Assembly: GCF_000425285.1 (NCBI RefSeq)
Contig: NZ_AUDD01000010.1
Location: 50,439 to 114,438 of the forward strand
From: Acidipropionibacterium jensenii DSM 20535
GTDB lineage: Bacteria > Actinomycetota > Actinomycetes > Propionibacteriales > Propionibacteriaceae
Direction of reading: 5' to 3'
Length of the DNA stretch: 64,000 nucleotides
In this document: positions 9,392 to 18,176 of the stretch, in pieces
Layout of the letters: every line of letters starts with the position of its first letter
Position numbering within the stretch: position 1 is the first letter of the stretch
Position numbers and translations under genes: made by a program
Notes under the pieces: generated by a model
Database searches by the model: none
What the model saw: the letters and a program-made list of their open reading frames with translations, nothing else
Told to the model about the DNA's origin: nothing

Positions 9392-10111
9392 ATGACGAGT
9401 GTCGCCTCCCTGTTCACCCCGCTCCTGCTGCCCTCCTGGCTGGACCCCCAGCACATCATTCAGGCGGCCGGAGCGTCGGCCCTGTGGGTGGTCGCCCTCA
9501 TCGTCTTCGCCGAGTGCGGACTGGCGATCTTCTTCATGCCCGGCGACTCCCTGCTGTTCGCCATCGGGATGTTCACCGCGGTCGGCGTCACCGCCGGATC
9601 GGGGCCGCTGATCCAGTACGGGGACCGGTTCACCACCGTGCTGGTGGTCAATGTGGTGCTGCTGGTGGCGGCGGTGGCCGGCAACGTGGTCGGCTACTGG
9701 ATCGGCCACAAGCTGGGACCGGCCCTGTTCCGCCCGCGCCAAGGGCTGGCGGGCCGGATCCTCAACCCCGCCTATGTCGACAAGACCGACCAGTTCTTCG
9801 CCAAGCACGGCTCCTCGACCCTCATCCTGGCCCGTTTCGTGCCGGTGGTGCGGACCTTCGTGACGATGGTCGCCGGGATCGGCCGGATGGACTTCCGCAA
9901 GTTCATCTCCTACACCGCGATCGGGGGCGTCGCGTGGGTGCTGATCGCCGTGCAGGCCGGGCACTTCCTGGGCCAGGTGTCCTTCATCAGGGACAACTTC
10001 GAGTTGGCGCTCATCCTCATCGTGGTCATCTCGGTCATCCCGATGGCCGTGGAGTGGCTGCGCGCCCGCCGGGTCCAGCCGGTCAGTTCGGAGACCGGCC
10101 AGACCCGCTGA
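9392..10111 (+). CDS. DedA-family membrane protein
   Basis: A 239-residue inner-membrane protein of the DedA/SNARE-associated family, involved in membrane lipid (undecaprenyl phosphate and phospholipid) handling. Visible hallmarks are the first half-motif with E..L..FF-PGDSLLF (about residues 33-50) and the second with a conserved glycine-rich segment and FARFVPVVRTF in the re-entrant region, followed by GIGRM-FRKF. Five to six hydrophobic segments are present. The ATG at 9392 fits the usual short N-terminus. It is divergent from the RNA methylase and convergent with lemA. Confidence 0.9.
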   Translation: MTSVASLFTPLLLPSWLDPQHIIQAAGASALWVVALIVFAECGLAIFFMPGDSLLFAIGMFTAVGVTAGSGPLIQYGDRFTTVLVVNVVLLVAAVAGNVVGYWIGHKLGPALFRPRQGLAGRILNPAYVDKTDQFFAKHGSSTLILARFVPVVRTFVTMVAGIGRMDFRKFISYTAIGGVAWVLIAVQAGHFLGQVSFIRDNFELALILIVVISVIPMAVEWLRARRVQPVSSETGQTR

Positions 10112-10116
10112 GCCGT

Positions 10117-10141
10117 CGACGGCGCTCGTTCGGCGCCGTCG
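10117..10141. terminator. Terminator hairpin after dedA
   Basis: A 9-bp perfect G+C-rich stem (10117-10125 with 10133-10141) with a 7-base loop begins 6 bases after the DedA stop. It is the first of two hairpins between convergent genes. Confidence 0.65.
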
Positions 10142-10151
10142 GCCCCTCCAC

Positions 10152-10177
10152 GTGGTGGATCAGCGGTGATCCACCAC
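10152..10177. terminator. Second hairpin between dedA and lemA
   Basis: An 11-bp perfect stem (10152-10162 with 10167-10177) and a GCGG tetraloop lie 19 bases past the lemA stop on the minus strand. It probably terminates lemA. Confidence 0.65.
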
Positions 10178-10195
10178 CCTCTGCGTCGTGGTGGG

Positions 10196-10969
10196 TCAGT
10201 TGCCGAAAGGACCGCCCTGCTGGTTCTTCGGGAACGGGTTGGCCTCGGTGGCGGGCTGCTGGATCTCGGGCGCAGCGGCGCTGTCGGGCTGCTGGACCTG
10301 GTAGCCGGGGGCCGGCGTCTGGTCGCCCTGACCGATCTGCCCCTGCCCGCCCGGCTGGCTCTGTGCCGGACGCTGGCTGATCTCCCCGAAGCTGACGTTG
10401 GGGGCGGTGCGCACCGCCGGGTCGTCGACCTGGAAGTAGCCGGCCTTCTCGAAGTGGAACATGTTCGCCACCATGTTCGACGGGAAGCTCTCGATCTTGG
10501 TGTTGTAGGCGCGCACATTGGCGTTGTAGTAGCGGCGTCCGGAGGCGATCCGGTCCTCGGTGGAGGCCAGCTCGCGCTGGAGCTCCAGGAAGTTCTCGTT
10601 GCTGCGCAGCTGGGGGTAGGACTCCACCTGGGCGATGAGGTTGTGGACCGCCCCGGTGAGCTGGGACTCGACCTGGTCGCGCTGGCCGTCGGGGCCGCCG
10701 TGGGAGCCGGCGGCCAGCTGCACGGCCTGGTTGCGCAGCCTGGTGACCTCCTCCAGGGTGTTGCGCTCGTGCGCCGCCCCGGCGCGCACCGTCTCGACCA
10801 GGTTGGGGATGAGCTCGTAGCGGCGGTTCAGCTCGACATCGACCTGCCGCCAGGACTCCTGGATGGTGTTGCGCAACTTCACGAAGGAGTTGTACGGCGC
10901 GATGAACAGTCCGGCCCCACCCCCGACGACCACGACGAGGAGGATCAGAATGACGATCAGGAGTGTCAT
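10196..10969 (-). CDS. lemA: LemA family protein
   Basis: A 257-residue membrane-anchored protein. A single N-terminal helix (about residues 2-24, LLIVILILLVVVV) is followed by the LemA helical bundle, with YNSFVKLRN, W-QVDVELNRRYELIPNLVE and the closing FPSNMVANMF-F. LemA proteins are cytoplasm-exposed, N-out proteins of unclear function. The last 90 or so residues are Gln/Pro/Gly-rich and probably disordered, longer than usual. The ATG at 10969 starts right before the helix; upstream codons in the frame are unlikely. No TPM-domain partner gene is present. Confidence 0.9.
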   Translation of the reverse strand: MTLLIVILILLVVVVGGGAGLFIAPYNSFVKLRNTIQESWRQVDVELNRRYELIPNLVETVRAGAAHERNTLEEVTRLRNQAVQLAAGSHGGPDGQRDQVESQLTGAVHNLIAQVESYPQLRSNENFLELQRELASTEDRIASGRRYYNANVRAYNTKIESFPSNMVANMFHFEKAGYFQVDDPAVRTAPNVSFGEISQRPAQSQPGGQGQIGQGDQTPAPGYQVQQPDSAAAPEIQQPATEANPFPKNQQGGPFGN

Positions 10970-11120
10970 CTCGGGGATGCCTTCCGATAGGGGATCTGTC
11001 GGCCAGCCTACCGAGGCAGAGGGCGAGCGGTAGGGACGCCGGGAGCCCGCCGGCCTCACGACCCGGGCCAGGGCACAGCGACACAGGAGTGGCTGGTTCC
11101 CCGGAATCCCGGCCCCCGGG

Positions 11121-11822
11121 TCAGGAGACCCGGTGCTGGGTGGACACCAGATGGCCGACGCCGACCGACCGGGCCGAGCTGGGCACCATGTCGCGGTTGG
11201 TGGTCAGGGTGATGAGCGGGCGCTGGGCGCTGGCGTCGGGATATCCGGGGACCGGGTCGAGGACCCAGTCGTCGGAGGAGGTCACGGTCAGCGCCGAGGG
11301 CGGCACATCGATCCGGTAGGTGAAGACGCTCGAGGGGGTCTCCACGACCACGGTGTCGCCCTTGCGGACCCGGTCCAGGTGGCGGAAGGCGTCGGCCCCG
11401 GTGGCCGAGCGTCCGGCCACCGCGAAGTTGCCGGTCTGCCCGGGCAGCACCGACCCCCGGTACCAGGCCAGGCCGTGGTCCAGGGCCGAGGTCGCGTCAT
11501 CGGTGGAGGCGTACACCGGCCAGGCCCAGTCGGTCCCCAGCCGGGGGATCCGCATCACGGCGATGAGCTTGCCGTCGGCCGGACCCGAGGTCGCCGACGA
11601 GGAGCCGGCCGGGGCGGGCGACGCCGACCAGGAGGCCCTGGCTGCCGAGACGGCGACCCGCGCCTTGTCGCCGGCGATCATCGTGCTGCCCCACCAGGTC
11701 CAGCCGACCCAGATCGCGGCCACCAGCAGCAGCGCGCACAGTGAGACGACCGTCCAGCCGAAGGGGCGAAGACGCCGTCTGGTGGTGGATGCGCTCTCGG
11801 CGCCGCGGGATCGTCTGCTCAT
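11121..11822 (-). CDS. Class E sortase-like protein lacking catalytic His and Cys
   Basis: A 233-residue protein with an N-terminal basic tail, one transmembrane helix (about residues 22-44) and a sortase beta-barrel. It aligns by eye with class E sortases through LAWYRGSVLPGQTGNF and RPLITLTT. Active sortases read AGHR where this has AGRS (residues 136-139), so the catalytic histidine is Arg138. The cysteine of the family's TLTTC is Asn209. A candidate third catalytic residue, Arg218, is present. The protein should therefore be unable to carry out transpeptidation. The start overlaps the stop of the upstream membrane-protein gene by four bases (ATGA), implying coupled translation. A binding or scaffold role is inference. 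Confidence 0.8.
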   Translation of the reverse strand: MSRRSRGAESASTTRRRLRPFGWTVVSLCALLLVAAIWVGWTWWGSTMIAGDKARVAVSAARASWSASPAPAGSSSATSGPADGKLIAVMRIPRLGTDWAWPVYASTDDATSALDHGLAWYRGSVLPGQTGNFAVAGRSATGADAFRHLDRVRKGDTVVVETPSSVFTYRIDVPPSALTVTSSDDWVLDPVPGYPDASAQRPLITLTTNRDMVPSSARSVGVGHLVSTQHRVS

Positions 11823-12481
11823 TGTCCGTTGCTCTCGGGGGTGAGTCCGGCGCGGTCCATCTCCCACATCCCGACCATCGCCACCCAGGCGTTCATGGTC
11901 CTGCTCCAGGTGAGGGTGACGGCCACCACGACCAGTGCCGCGGTGAGCCAGGTGGGGGTGAGGGGGAAGTGGACGTTGCGCCAGAACCATGCCAGCCAGG
12001 CGGCCGACAGGGCGGTGAACAGCCAGCGGTCCACCTGATGACCGGTTCTCATCGTCATCGTGAGCACTCCCCCGGCCACCGGCAGCAGCACCATCGGCAC
12101 CCAGTCACCCGCCGCCAGGCCGAGGGCGAAGGTCTGCATGACCGCTCCCAGAGCTGAGTCGGAGGCCCCGCGCGAGGCCCACCAGATCACTCCGATGCCG
12201 AACAGCCAGATCGCGCCGGGACCCATCACGAGGACTCTCACCGCGGTGAGTGCACCCGGCGGTCTGGGCCGCGGGAAGCTGGCGGCGGTGCGTCGCCAGT
12301 TCTGCTGGAACTGCGGCGGGACCGGCCACGGGCCGCCAGGGTTTCCTGGGCCTCCGGGTCCCGGTTGCCCGGGCCATCCCGGCTGGGCCGCGTGCCGGGG
12401 TGGCTGCGGGCCGCGCTGCTGACCGCCCGGAGGAACGGCCGGGCCCCACTGACCCTGCGGCGGTGGTTGGTGGGAGCTCAT
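11819..12481 (-). CDS. Membrane protein with Pro/Gln/Gly-rich N-terminal tail
   Basis: A 220-residue protein I cannot assign to a family. The first 75 residues are rich in Pro, Gln and Gly (repeated PQ, GPG and PPRH elements) and likely form a disordered cytoplasmic tail. After that come four hydrophobic segments, about residues 79-103, 110-140, 151-165 and 177-195. It is translationally coupled (ATGA overlap) to the sortase-like pseudoenzyme, so the two products probably act together at the membrane. The start at 12481 is the first ATG of the frame and begins MSSHQPP. Confidence 0.7.
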   Translation of the reverse strand: MSSHQPPPQGQWGPAVPPGGQQRGPQPPRHAAQPGWPGQPGPGGPGNPGGPWPVPPQFQQNWRRTAASFPRPRPPGALTAVRVLVMGPGAIWLFGIGVIWWASRGASDSALGAVMQTFALGLAAGDWVPMVLLPVAGGVLTMTMRTGHQVDRWLFTALSAAWLAWFWRNVHFPLTPTWLTAALVVVAVTLTWSRTMNAWVAMVGMWEMDRAGLTPESNGQ

Positions 12482-12630
12482 GGGTTCATCATTCCACGGG
12501 CCGACCGCGGCTCACCGGCGACGACGCCGACGAGTGCCGAGGCTCCGGGAGTCGGCACGGGACAGACGACGGGGAGACGGGACCGGGAGCGCGGAGAGAG
12601 ATCACAGGAGGCGGACGCGAGCGGGAGAGG

Positions 12631-13494
12631 TCAGGAGAAGTAGGTGCCGCCCTGTGGAGGGCCGGGCGAGGAGGCGGCGTCGGCGTCGGTGAAGGCCTCG
12701 ACCCCGGTGAGCATTCGGGACAGGGCGGCCCCGCGCACCACCCGGAACGGGAAGGCCGCTCCGGCGCAGCGCCGGATGACGTCGGCCAGCGGGAACGGCG
12801 CGTTGCCGGCGGCCAGGATGATGTTGCCGTAGCGGCGTCCCTTGAGGGTGGCGGACTCGGCCTCCAGCAGCACGTGGCCGAAGGTCTGGCGCATCCCGGC
12901 GACCACCCTCCTGGTCCAGCTCAGGGGTGCCGAGTCGGTGACATTGGCCACCATGATCCCGTCGGGGTGGAGCACCCTCGAGACGTCGGCGAGGAACTGT
13001 GTGGTGACCAGTTCGCCGGGCACCCGGGCGCCGGCGAAGGCGTCGAGGATGACGACGTCGGCCAAGTCCTCGCGCATCGCGGCGATCCCGGCCCGGCCGT
13101 CGACCGGACGCACCTTGATCCCGGAGTGCGGGGCCAGGGGTGCCTTGCGGCGGACCTCCTCGGTGAGGGCGGCGTCGGGCTCCAGCACGATCTGGGGGGA
13201 GGTGGGTCGGGTGGCGGTGACGTAGCGGGCCAGGTTCATCCCGGCCCCGCCGATGTGGATCACCCTCATCCGCTCCCCGGCGGGCCGGTGCAGGTCGAGG
13301 TGGTCGGCGATCCGCTCCATGTAGTCGAACTCGAGGCGCGTGGGGTCGGAGGGGTCGAGCCAGGACTGGTCGGCCCCTCCGATCCGGACGATCCAAGCGC
13401 CCTGGTGGTCGGGGTCGGGGACCAGCCGGTCGCCCCCGGTCTCACCGACGTCGGACCGGCGACCCGGCGCTGCAGATCGAGCCGAGTCGGCCAT
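12631..13494 (-). CDS. Spermidine synthase-like SAM-binding protein
   Basis: A 287-residue Rossmann-fold protein of the polyamine synthase/methyltransferase type. The first glycine-rich loop is VIHIGGAGMNLAR, followed by an acidic end of strand 2 (VLEPDAAL) and the DVVILDAFAGARVP segment that replaces the GGGDG and DSTDP motifs of true spermidine synthases. Because the conserved diamine-binding Asp/Tyr set is not obvious, true spermidine synthase activity is doubtful; many actinobacteria encode such spermidine-synthase-like proteins. The ATG at 13494 is chosen because GGGAGG lies 6 bases upstream, ahead of an in-frame GTG at 13509. Confidence 0.8.
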   Translation of the reverse strand: MADSARSAAPGRRSDVGETGGDRLVPDPDHQGAWIVRIGGADQSWLDPSDPTRLEFDYMERIADHLDLHRPAGERMRVIHIGGAGMNLARYVTATRPTSPQIVLEPDAALTEEVRRKAPLAPHSGIKVRPVDGRAGIAAMREDLADVVILDAFAGARVPGELVTTQFLADVSRVLHPDGIMVANVTDSAPLSWTRRVVAGMRQTFGHVLLEAESATLKGRRYGNIILAAGNAPFPLADVIRRCAGAAFPFRVVRGAALSRMLTGVEAFTDADAASSPGPPQGGTYFS

Positions 13495-13591
13495 CGCGTC
13501 CTCCCGCACTCACGGGCCGGTCCTGCCCCGGCCTGATTCCCCGACATGATAGTCATCGGCGCGGATGGCGGGCGGCCCGCCGGAGAGGGGC

Positions 13592-14611
13592 TCAGCCCTT
13601 ACCTGCAGGCAGCGTCCCCTGCTCCCACTTCTTGATCCACTCCGGGTGATCCTCGGCCCATTGCGCGACCGCCTTGTCATTGTCCTTGCCGGCGTACTCG
13701 GTGTCGGAGAACATCACATTCTCGAGGCTGGCCAGATCCTCATCGCTGAAGGCCAGGTTGCGTGCCAGCTGGGCGGCCTTGGGGCTGTCGGAGCCGAAGC
13801 CGGAGCGCGCGAAGGTGTAGATGTTCTCGGCCCCTCCCATCGCCCCCTTCGGGTCCTTGAGGTCGCGGACCGGGAAGGCCGAGTAGGCCCAGTGCGGACG
13901 CCACAGGGTGACGGCGATGTTCTGCCCGGAGGAGGTCGCCTTCTTGAGCTGGGCCAGCATCGCAGGCGTCGAGGAGACCTTGAACGTCGTGCTCTGCAGA
14001 CCGTAGGCGGGAATCATGGTGTCCTTGACCACCTTCGTCTCCCCGGCCCCCGCCTCGATGCCGTAGAGGGTGTTGTCGTACTCCTTGCCCATCGACTTCA
14101 GGTCCTCGATGGATGTGGCAGGGGAGTCCTTGTTCACGGCGATGGTGAGTCGCGCGTTGTCGTACCAGCAGCCGAGGCTCTCCAGCTTGGAGCCGTACTT
14201 CTTGATGTAGTCGGCGTGGGTCAGCGGGAGCCAGGTGTCGGTGATGAGGTCGACGTCGCCGGCAGCCATTCCGGTGTAGGCCGGTCCGGCGTCGAAACTC
14301 TTGACGGAGACGGAGTAGCCGTCCTTCTCGAGCGCGTACTTGAGCATGTGAGCCGTTGCGAAGGACTCGTCCCAGCCGTTGAAGGCGGCGATGGTGATCG
14401 TCCGATCGTCGTCCTTCTTCATGCCGGTGACGTCCTTGGCGCCTGCGCCGGGGGTGCAGTCGGCCCATTTCTTGTCGACGGTGGAGGATGGTGCGTCACT
14501 GCCACCCGGGTGCGCCGAGCCGGTACCGCTGTTGGAGGCTCCGCAGCCCGACAGCGCCAGTGCGGCGGCGCTGATGAAGGCCGTGAGGGCCACAAGGTTC
14601 TTCCTCACCAT
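13592..14611 (-). CDS. opuAC: Glycine betaine/proline ABC transporter substrate-binding lipoprotein
   Basis: A 339-residue lipoprotein: signal peptide with lipobox LSGC (Cys at about residue 23), then a Ser/Gly linker and an OpuAC-type binding domain. Tryptophans that form the quaternary-ammonium cage in this family are represented by FNGWDESF, DTWLPLTH and LWRPHWAYS. It should bind glycine betaine, proline betaine or carnitine outside the membrane and deliver it to the permease. AGGAG precedes the ATG at 14611. It is the last gene of a three-gene operon (ATPase, permease, binding protein), 44 bases after the permease, and probably serves osmoprotection. Confidence 0.92.
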   Translation of the reverse strand: MVRKNLVALTAFISAAALALSGCGASNSGTGSAHPGGSDAPSSTVDKKWADCTPGAGAKDVTGMKKDDDRTITIAAFNGWDESFATAHMLKYALEKDGYSVSVKSFDAGPAYTGMAAGDVDLITDTWLPLTHADYIKKYGSKLESLGCWYDNARLTIAVNKDSPATSIEDLKSMGKEYDNTLYGIEAGAGETKVVKDTMIPAYGLQSTTFKVSSTPAMLAQLKKATSSGQNIAVTLWRPHWAYSAFPVRDLKDPKGAMGGAENIYTFARSGFGSDSPKAAQLARNLAFSDEDLASLENVMFSDTEYAGKDNDKAVAQWAEDHPEWIKKWEQGTLPAGKG

Positions 14612-14655
14612 GTGTCTTCTCCTGTGTCATGTCGGATGGTGAATGGGGATGGGCC

Positions 14656-15522
14656 TCAGTTGGCCCTCTGGGCGCGGGCCAGCGGGGTGCGATTGGCCAG
14701 TCCGCCGGTGATCCTGTCCAGGAAGACCGCGACCACGACGACGGCCACTCCCGCCTCCATGCCGAGGCCGATGTCGACCTGGGAGAGTGCGGCGACCACA
14801 TCTCCGCCGAGGCCGCCGGCCCCGACCATTCCCGAGAGCACCACCATCGACAGGGCGAGCATGATGACCTGATTGACGCCGGCCATGATGGTCGGCATCG
14901 CCAGCGGGATCTGGACGCGGGTGAGGATGTGGAGCGGGCTGGCGCCGAATGCGGCGGCCGCCTCGACCGTCTCGCGGTCGACCTGCCGGATGCCCAGTTC
15001 GGTGAATCGGACCCCGGGCGGCAGCGCGAAGATGATGGTCGCGATGGCTCCGGGGACCGGTCCGACGCTGAACAGCACGATGACCGGCACCAGGTAGGCC
15101 AGTGAGGGCATCGTCTGCATGAAGTCCAACACCGGTTTGACGATCGCCGAGAACCTCTTGCTCCTGGCCGCCAGAATGCCGACCGGAATCGCGATGAGCA
15201 GCGCCAGCACGACGGCGACCAGCACCAGCGCGAGGGTCTGCATGGTGTGGTTCCACTGGTCCATCGCGCGGACGACGTAGAACCCCACGAGGGTGAACAC
15301 GGCGACCCGCCAGCTCGCGCACAGCCATGCCAGGGCGGCGAGGAGGACCATCATCACCAGGTAGAGGGGCGTCGACAGGGCGGTTTGCAAGCCGCTGTAG
15401 AGGCCTCCGATCACCCAGTTGGTGGCATCGATGAGCCAGCCGAACCAGTGCTGGAACCAGTCGAAGAACTGCTCGATCCAGCTGCCGAGCGGAATGCGCG
15501 GATTGAGAACATCGAATTCCAT
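14656..15522 (-). CDS. opuAB: Glycine betaine/proline ABC transporter permease
   Basis: A 288-residue inner-membrane permease of the ProW/OpuAB type with about six to seven helices. The amphipathic N-terminus (SWIEQFFDWFQHWFGWL) and the EAA loop, here E-AAAFGASPLHILTRVQIPLAMP, mark the ATPase-contacting region. Its start overlaps the ATPase stop by one base (TGATG), so translation is coupled. Together with opuAA and opuAC it forms a complete osmoprotectant importer. Confidence 0.93.
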   Translation of the reverse strand: MEFDVLNPRIPLGSWIEQFFDWFQHWFGWLIDATNWVIGGLYSGLQTALSTPLYLVMMVLLAALAWLCASWRVAVFTLVGFYVVRAMDQWNHTMQTLALVLVAVVLALLIAIPVGILAARSKRFSAIVKPVLDFMQTMPSLAYLVPVIVLFSVGPVPGAIATIIFALPPGVRFTELGIRQVDRETVEAAAAFGASPLHILTRVQIPLAMPTIMAGVNQVIMLALSMVVLSGMVGAGGLGGDVVAALSQVDIGLGMEAGVAVVVVAVFLDRITGGLANRTPLARAQRAN

Positions 15523-16889
15523 CAGGCTCTGACCTCCTGCTGTCCCGTGGTCCCCGGACGGGTGTCGGTGGTGTGGGTGGTGCCGGGCTGGTGCGCCAGG
15601 GCCTTCTGGTCGGCCGGTTCCAGGCCGACCGGTTCGTGATCATCGGTGATGATCGGAAGCTCCCCGGTGTCCTCCAGCGATGTGGCGACGCCGGACTCCT
15701 CGGCGTCCTGGTCCATGCGCGACATGGAGTCCAGGAGCGCGACGCGGGGCACGATCCCGAGCAGGTGCAGCTCGTCGTCCACCACGGCCAGCGGCAGGCG
15801 GACGTTGGCGCTGGGCGCGAAGAGTTTCGCCAGCGGGGCATCGGGCTTGACGGTGAGGATGTCCGAGTTGTCGATGATGTGGGCGACGGTGGCATCCCCG
15901 GCGCGGGCGGCGGCGACGACCCGCTCGTCGCGGATCGATCCGAGCAGCCTGCGGTTCTCGTCGACGGCGAACATTCCCGAGACGCCGAGCTGCTCCATCA
16001 CTGCCAGGGCGTACCGGGGCCGGGCGTTCTGGGAGATGACGGCCTCGGTCTCTCTCATCACTGCGGAGGCGGTGAGCACCCGGGTGCGGTCGACGTCCTG
16101 GATGAAGTCGGCGACGTAGTCGTCGGCGGGCTCGGTGAGGATCTCCTCGGAGGTGCCGATCTGGGCGATCTGGCCGTACCGCATCACCGCGATGTGGTCG
16201 CCGAGGTACATCGCCTCGTTGAGATCGTGGGTGATGAAGATGATGGTCTTCTGGATGCGGGCCTGGAGCTCCATCAGCTGGTCCTGCATCTCCCGGCGAA
16301 TCAGTGGATCCAGCGCCGAGAATGCCTCGTCCATGAGAAGGATGTCTGTCTCCGCGGCGAGTGCGCGGGCCAGTCCGACCCTCTGCTGCATGCCGCCCGA
16401 CAGCTGATGGGGGTACTTCTCCCCCCAGCCCTTGAGGCCGACCGTGTGCAACCACTCGTCGGCCCGCTCCAGCTGTTCCGATCTCGGAATCCTGCCCTGG
16501 AGCCGCAGGCCGTAGGCCGCGTTCTCGCGCACGGTGAGGTGGGGCAGCAGCGCGAAGCTCTGGAAGACCATCGAGACATGGTCGCGGCGCAGCTGACGCA
16601 ACTGGACCGGGCTCATCTGGGAGACCACCGAGTCGCCGATGGAGATGCTGCCGGCCGAGGGAGTCCACAGTCCGTTGATCATCCTGATGAGGGTGGACTT
16701 CCCCGATCCCGACAGACCCATCACGACGAACGTCTCGCCCTTCTGCACCGAGAAGCTGGCGTCGATCACCGCGGCGGTGCCCAGGGTATTCAGCGCCTCT
16801 CTGGACTCCCCCTCCTTGAGCCGCCGGACGACCTCTTTCTCACGTCTTCCGAACACCTTGTAGACATGTGATGCACGTACGATTTCCAC
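15522..16889 (-). CDS. opuAA: Glycine betaine/proline ABC transporter ATPase with CBS domains
   Basis: A 455-residue ATPase that energises the permease. Walker A is GLSGSGKST, the Q-loop VFQSFALLPH, signature LSGGMQQRVGLARAL, Walker B ILLMDEAFSALDP and the switch His in ITHDLNEAMYLGD. The C-terminal third (about residues 255-400) holds tandem CBS domains, which in OpuA sense ionic strength. A 50-residue Thr/Glu-rich tail follows. The GTG at 16889 (VEIVRASHVYKVFG) is chosen because it begins where the family starts and has GGAAGG about 10 bases upstream; the frame continues further without similarity. Confidence 0.93.
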   Translation of the reverse strand: MEIVRASHVYKVFGRREKEVVRRLKEGESREALNTLGTAAVIDASFSVQKGETFVVMGLSGSGKSTLIRMINGLWTPSAGSISIGDSVVSQMSPVQLRQLRRDHVSMVFQSFALLPHLTVRENAAYGLRLQGRIPRSEQLERADEWLHTVGLKGWGEKYPHQLSGGMQQRVGLARALAAETDILLMDEAFSALDPLIRREMQDQLMELQARIQKTIIFITHDLNEAMYLGDHIAVMRYGQIAQIGTSEEILTEPADDYVADFIQDVDRTRVLTASAVMRETEAVISQNARPRYALAVMEQLGVSGMFAVDENRRLLGSIRDERVVAAARAGDATVAHIIDNSDILTVKPDAPLAKLFAPSANVRLPLAVVDDELHLLGIVPRVALLDSMSRMDQDAEESGVATSLEDTGELPIITDDHEPVGLEPADQKALAHQPGTTHTTDTRPGTTGQQEVRA

Positions 16890-17668
16890 TCGAGTGTGAC
16901 CTTCCGTGTAATTGTCGCCACGACACCTGGAACGACTCGCCGAACAATCAGCTCCCAACGAGAAAATGCCGCAATTGATAGCCCTCCTGCTGGAAGAACA
17001 ACTTGGTCGACTCTAGCAGCGACAATTGGGGCAGGCAAGCCCGGCGCACCAGCGCGACGCCCCTGGAGGGCCCCTTGCCACATCGGATCGAGGGTGGGAT
17101 CGCGTGATCAGACAACGATGTCAGGACACCCCCGGGAATCCCGCGACCCGACCCGTGGCTCCGTGCCGTGAGCATCTTCCGATACCACCATGGCAAGGGA
17201 TTATACGATTCCTCCACTGCGAGAGGAGCATCCTCCTTCATGATTGTCGTACGCCGTGGCAGAGGCTTCGTCAGCGTCATCGACGGACCCTCCCATGCGC
17301 ATGGAGGGATCATCGCGACGGTTCTTGCAGAACATGTTGTAGCACGCCGCCAAAATCATGTCTTGAGGCCTCGGCGCAGACGTTCTGAATAGCGATGCAT
17401 GATATATGTCACTCCCACGAGAGGGGCTCCGCTATCACACGCCCCGACGGTGTCAATCGGAGGGGTGGGACGAGCGATACCGATATTTCTCATCTGCCGC
17501 CGCGCCACATGTCGTCGAACACCACGAATTCACTCATCGGCACGGTGTCGACCCGCCCGGCCAGATCACTGCGGACGGGGCCGATGGCCTGGCTTGCACG
17601 GCATGGGCACAGCAGCAGTCCTTGGTGGAGGGCGCCCGGTCTGGCACCCACCGGGCAGGATGGAGGCC
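16890..17668. other. Long gap upstream of the betaine operon, lower G+C
   Basis: About 780 bases separate opuAA from the first UPF0225 gene (the genes are divergent). Parts, notably 16900-17000 and 17160-17420, are visibly less G+C-rich than the coding regions around them. Short open frames exist (for example 17168-17392) but none has a recognisable protein or a clear ribosome site. A near-palindrome around CATGCGCATG lies at about 17290-17312. It probably holds the osmotic promoter of opuA. Confidence 0.5.
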
Positions 17669-18058
17669 ATGAGATCCTCTGACCCCTGTCCCTGCAGTTC
17701 CGGCCTGCCTTTGGGGCACTGCTGCGGGCCCGTACTCGACGACCCGAGCACGGCGTCGACCGCCGAGGCGCTGATGCGGTCGCGCTACACCGCCCACGTC
17801 CTCGGCCGGTGGAACCACCTCTATGTCACCTGGCATCCGCGGACTCTCCCCGAGCTGGTCGACGACGACGGTCTGGAGTGGATCGGTCTTCAGGTGCTGG
17901 ACACAGAGGCGGGCGGGCCCGACGACAAGAACGGGATCGTCGAGTACGCCGCATCCTTCCGCCTCGACGGGCAGCGCGACGTCCTCCACGAGAAGACTCG
18001 GTTCGAGCGGCGGGCCAAGAGGTGGTTCTACACGGACGGGGAGCTCGTCGAGGACTGA
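17669..18058 (+). CDS. UPF0225 (YchJ-like) SEC-C motif protein, copy 1
   Basis: A 129-residue protein with an N-terminal SEC-C metal-binding motif, CPCSSG...GHCCG (cysteines at about residues 6, 8, 17 and 18), followed by the NTF2-like domain of UPF0225: EALMRSRYTAHVLG, then LYVTWHPRT and a closing FERRAKRWFYTDG. The family binds zinc through the cysteine cluster; its cellular role is not known. A close paralogue is encoded at 30856-31242. Two ATGs are possible (17660 and 17669); the second puts the cysteines at the usual distance, but both have poor ribosome-site spacing, so a leaderless transcript is possible. A strong terminator follows. Confidence 0.88.
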   Translation: MRSSDPCPCSSGLPLGHCCGPVLDDPSTASTAEALMRSRYTAHVLGRWNHLYVTWHPRTLPELVDDDGLEWIGLQVLDTEAGGPDDKNGIVEYAASFRLDGQRDVLHEKTRFERRAKRWFYTDGELVED

Positions 18059-18099
18059 GGAGGGGACGGACAGAGCCCACCCGGGCGACCACAGCGCCG

Positions 18100-18150
18100 A
18101 CGGTCGTGTCGGGCGATGACAGATTCTCTGTCATCGCCCGACACGACCGT
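18100..18150. terminator. Strong bidirectional terminator
   Basis: A perfect 24-bp stem (18100-18123 with 18127-18150) with a 3-base TTC loop is followed by a T-run on the plus strand. It separates the UPF0225 gene (+) from the convergent DUF4352 gene (-). Confidence 0.85.
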
Positions 18151-18176
18151 TTTGCACCCCTGCGGTGTGCACCGGA

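Noticed and set aside
11121..11822. Sortase as an active enzyme
   Set aside because: Aligning the AGHR and TLTTC blocks gives Arg and Asn at the catalytic positions; no alternative His/Cys pair is present in the mature domain (the only Cys is in the membrane helix).
12631..13494. True spermidine synthase
   Set aside because: The Rossmann fold fits, but the GGGDG loop and the catalytic Asp/Tyr pattern of polyamine synthases are not clear, so only a family-level call is made.
17289..17312. Near-palindrome around CATGCGCATG as an operator
   Set aside because: It is imperfect, single and without neighbouring promoter elements; kept only as a note in the gap entry.
17168..17392. Possible 74-residue gene in the gap before UPF0225 copy 1
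   Set aside because: It starts with GTG without a ribosome site, its sequence resembles no family and the C-terminus is a run of arginines.
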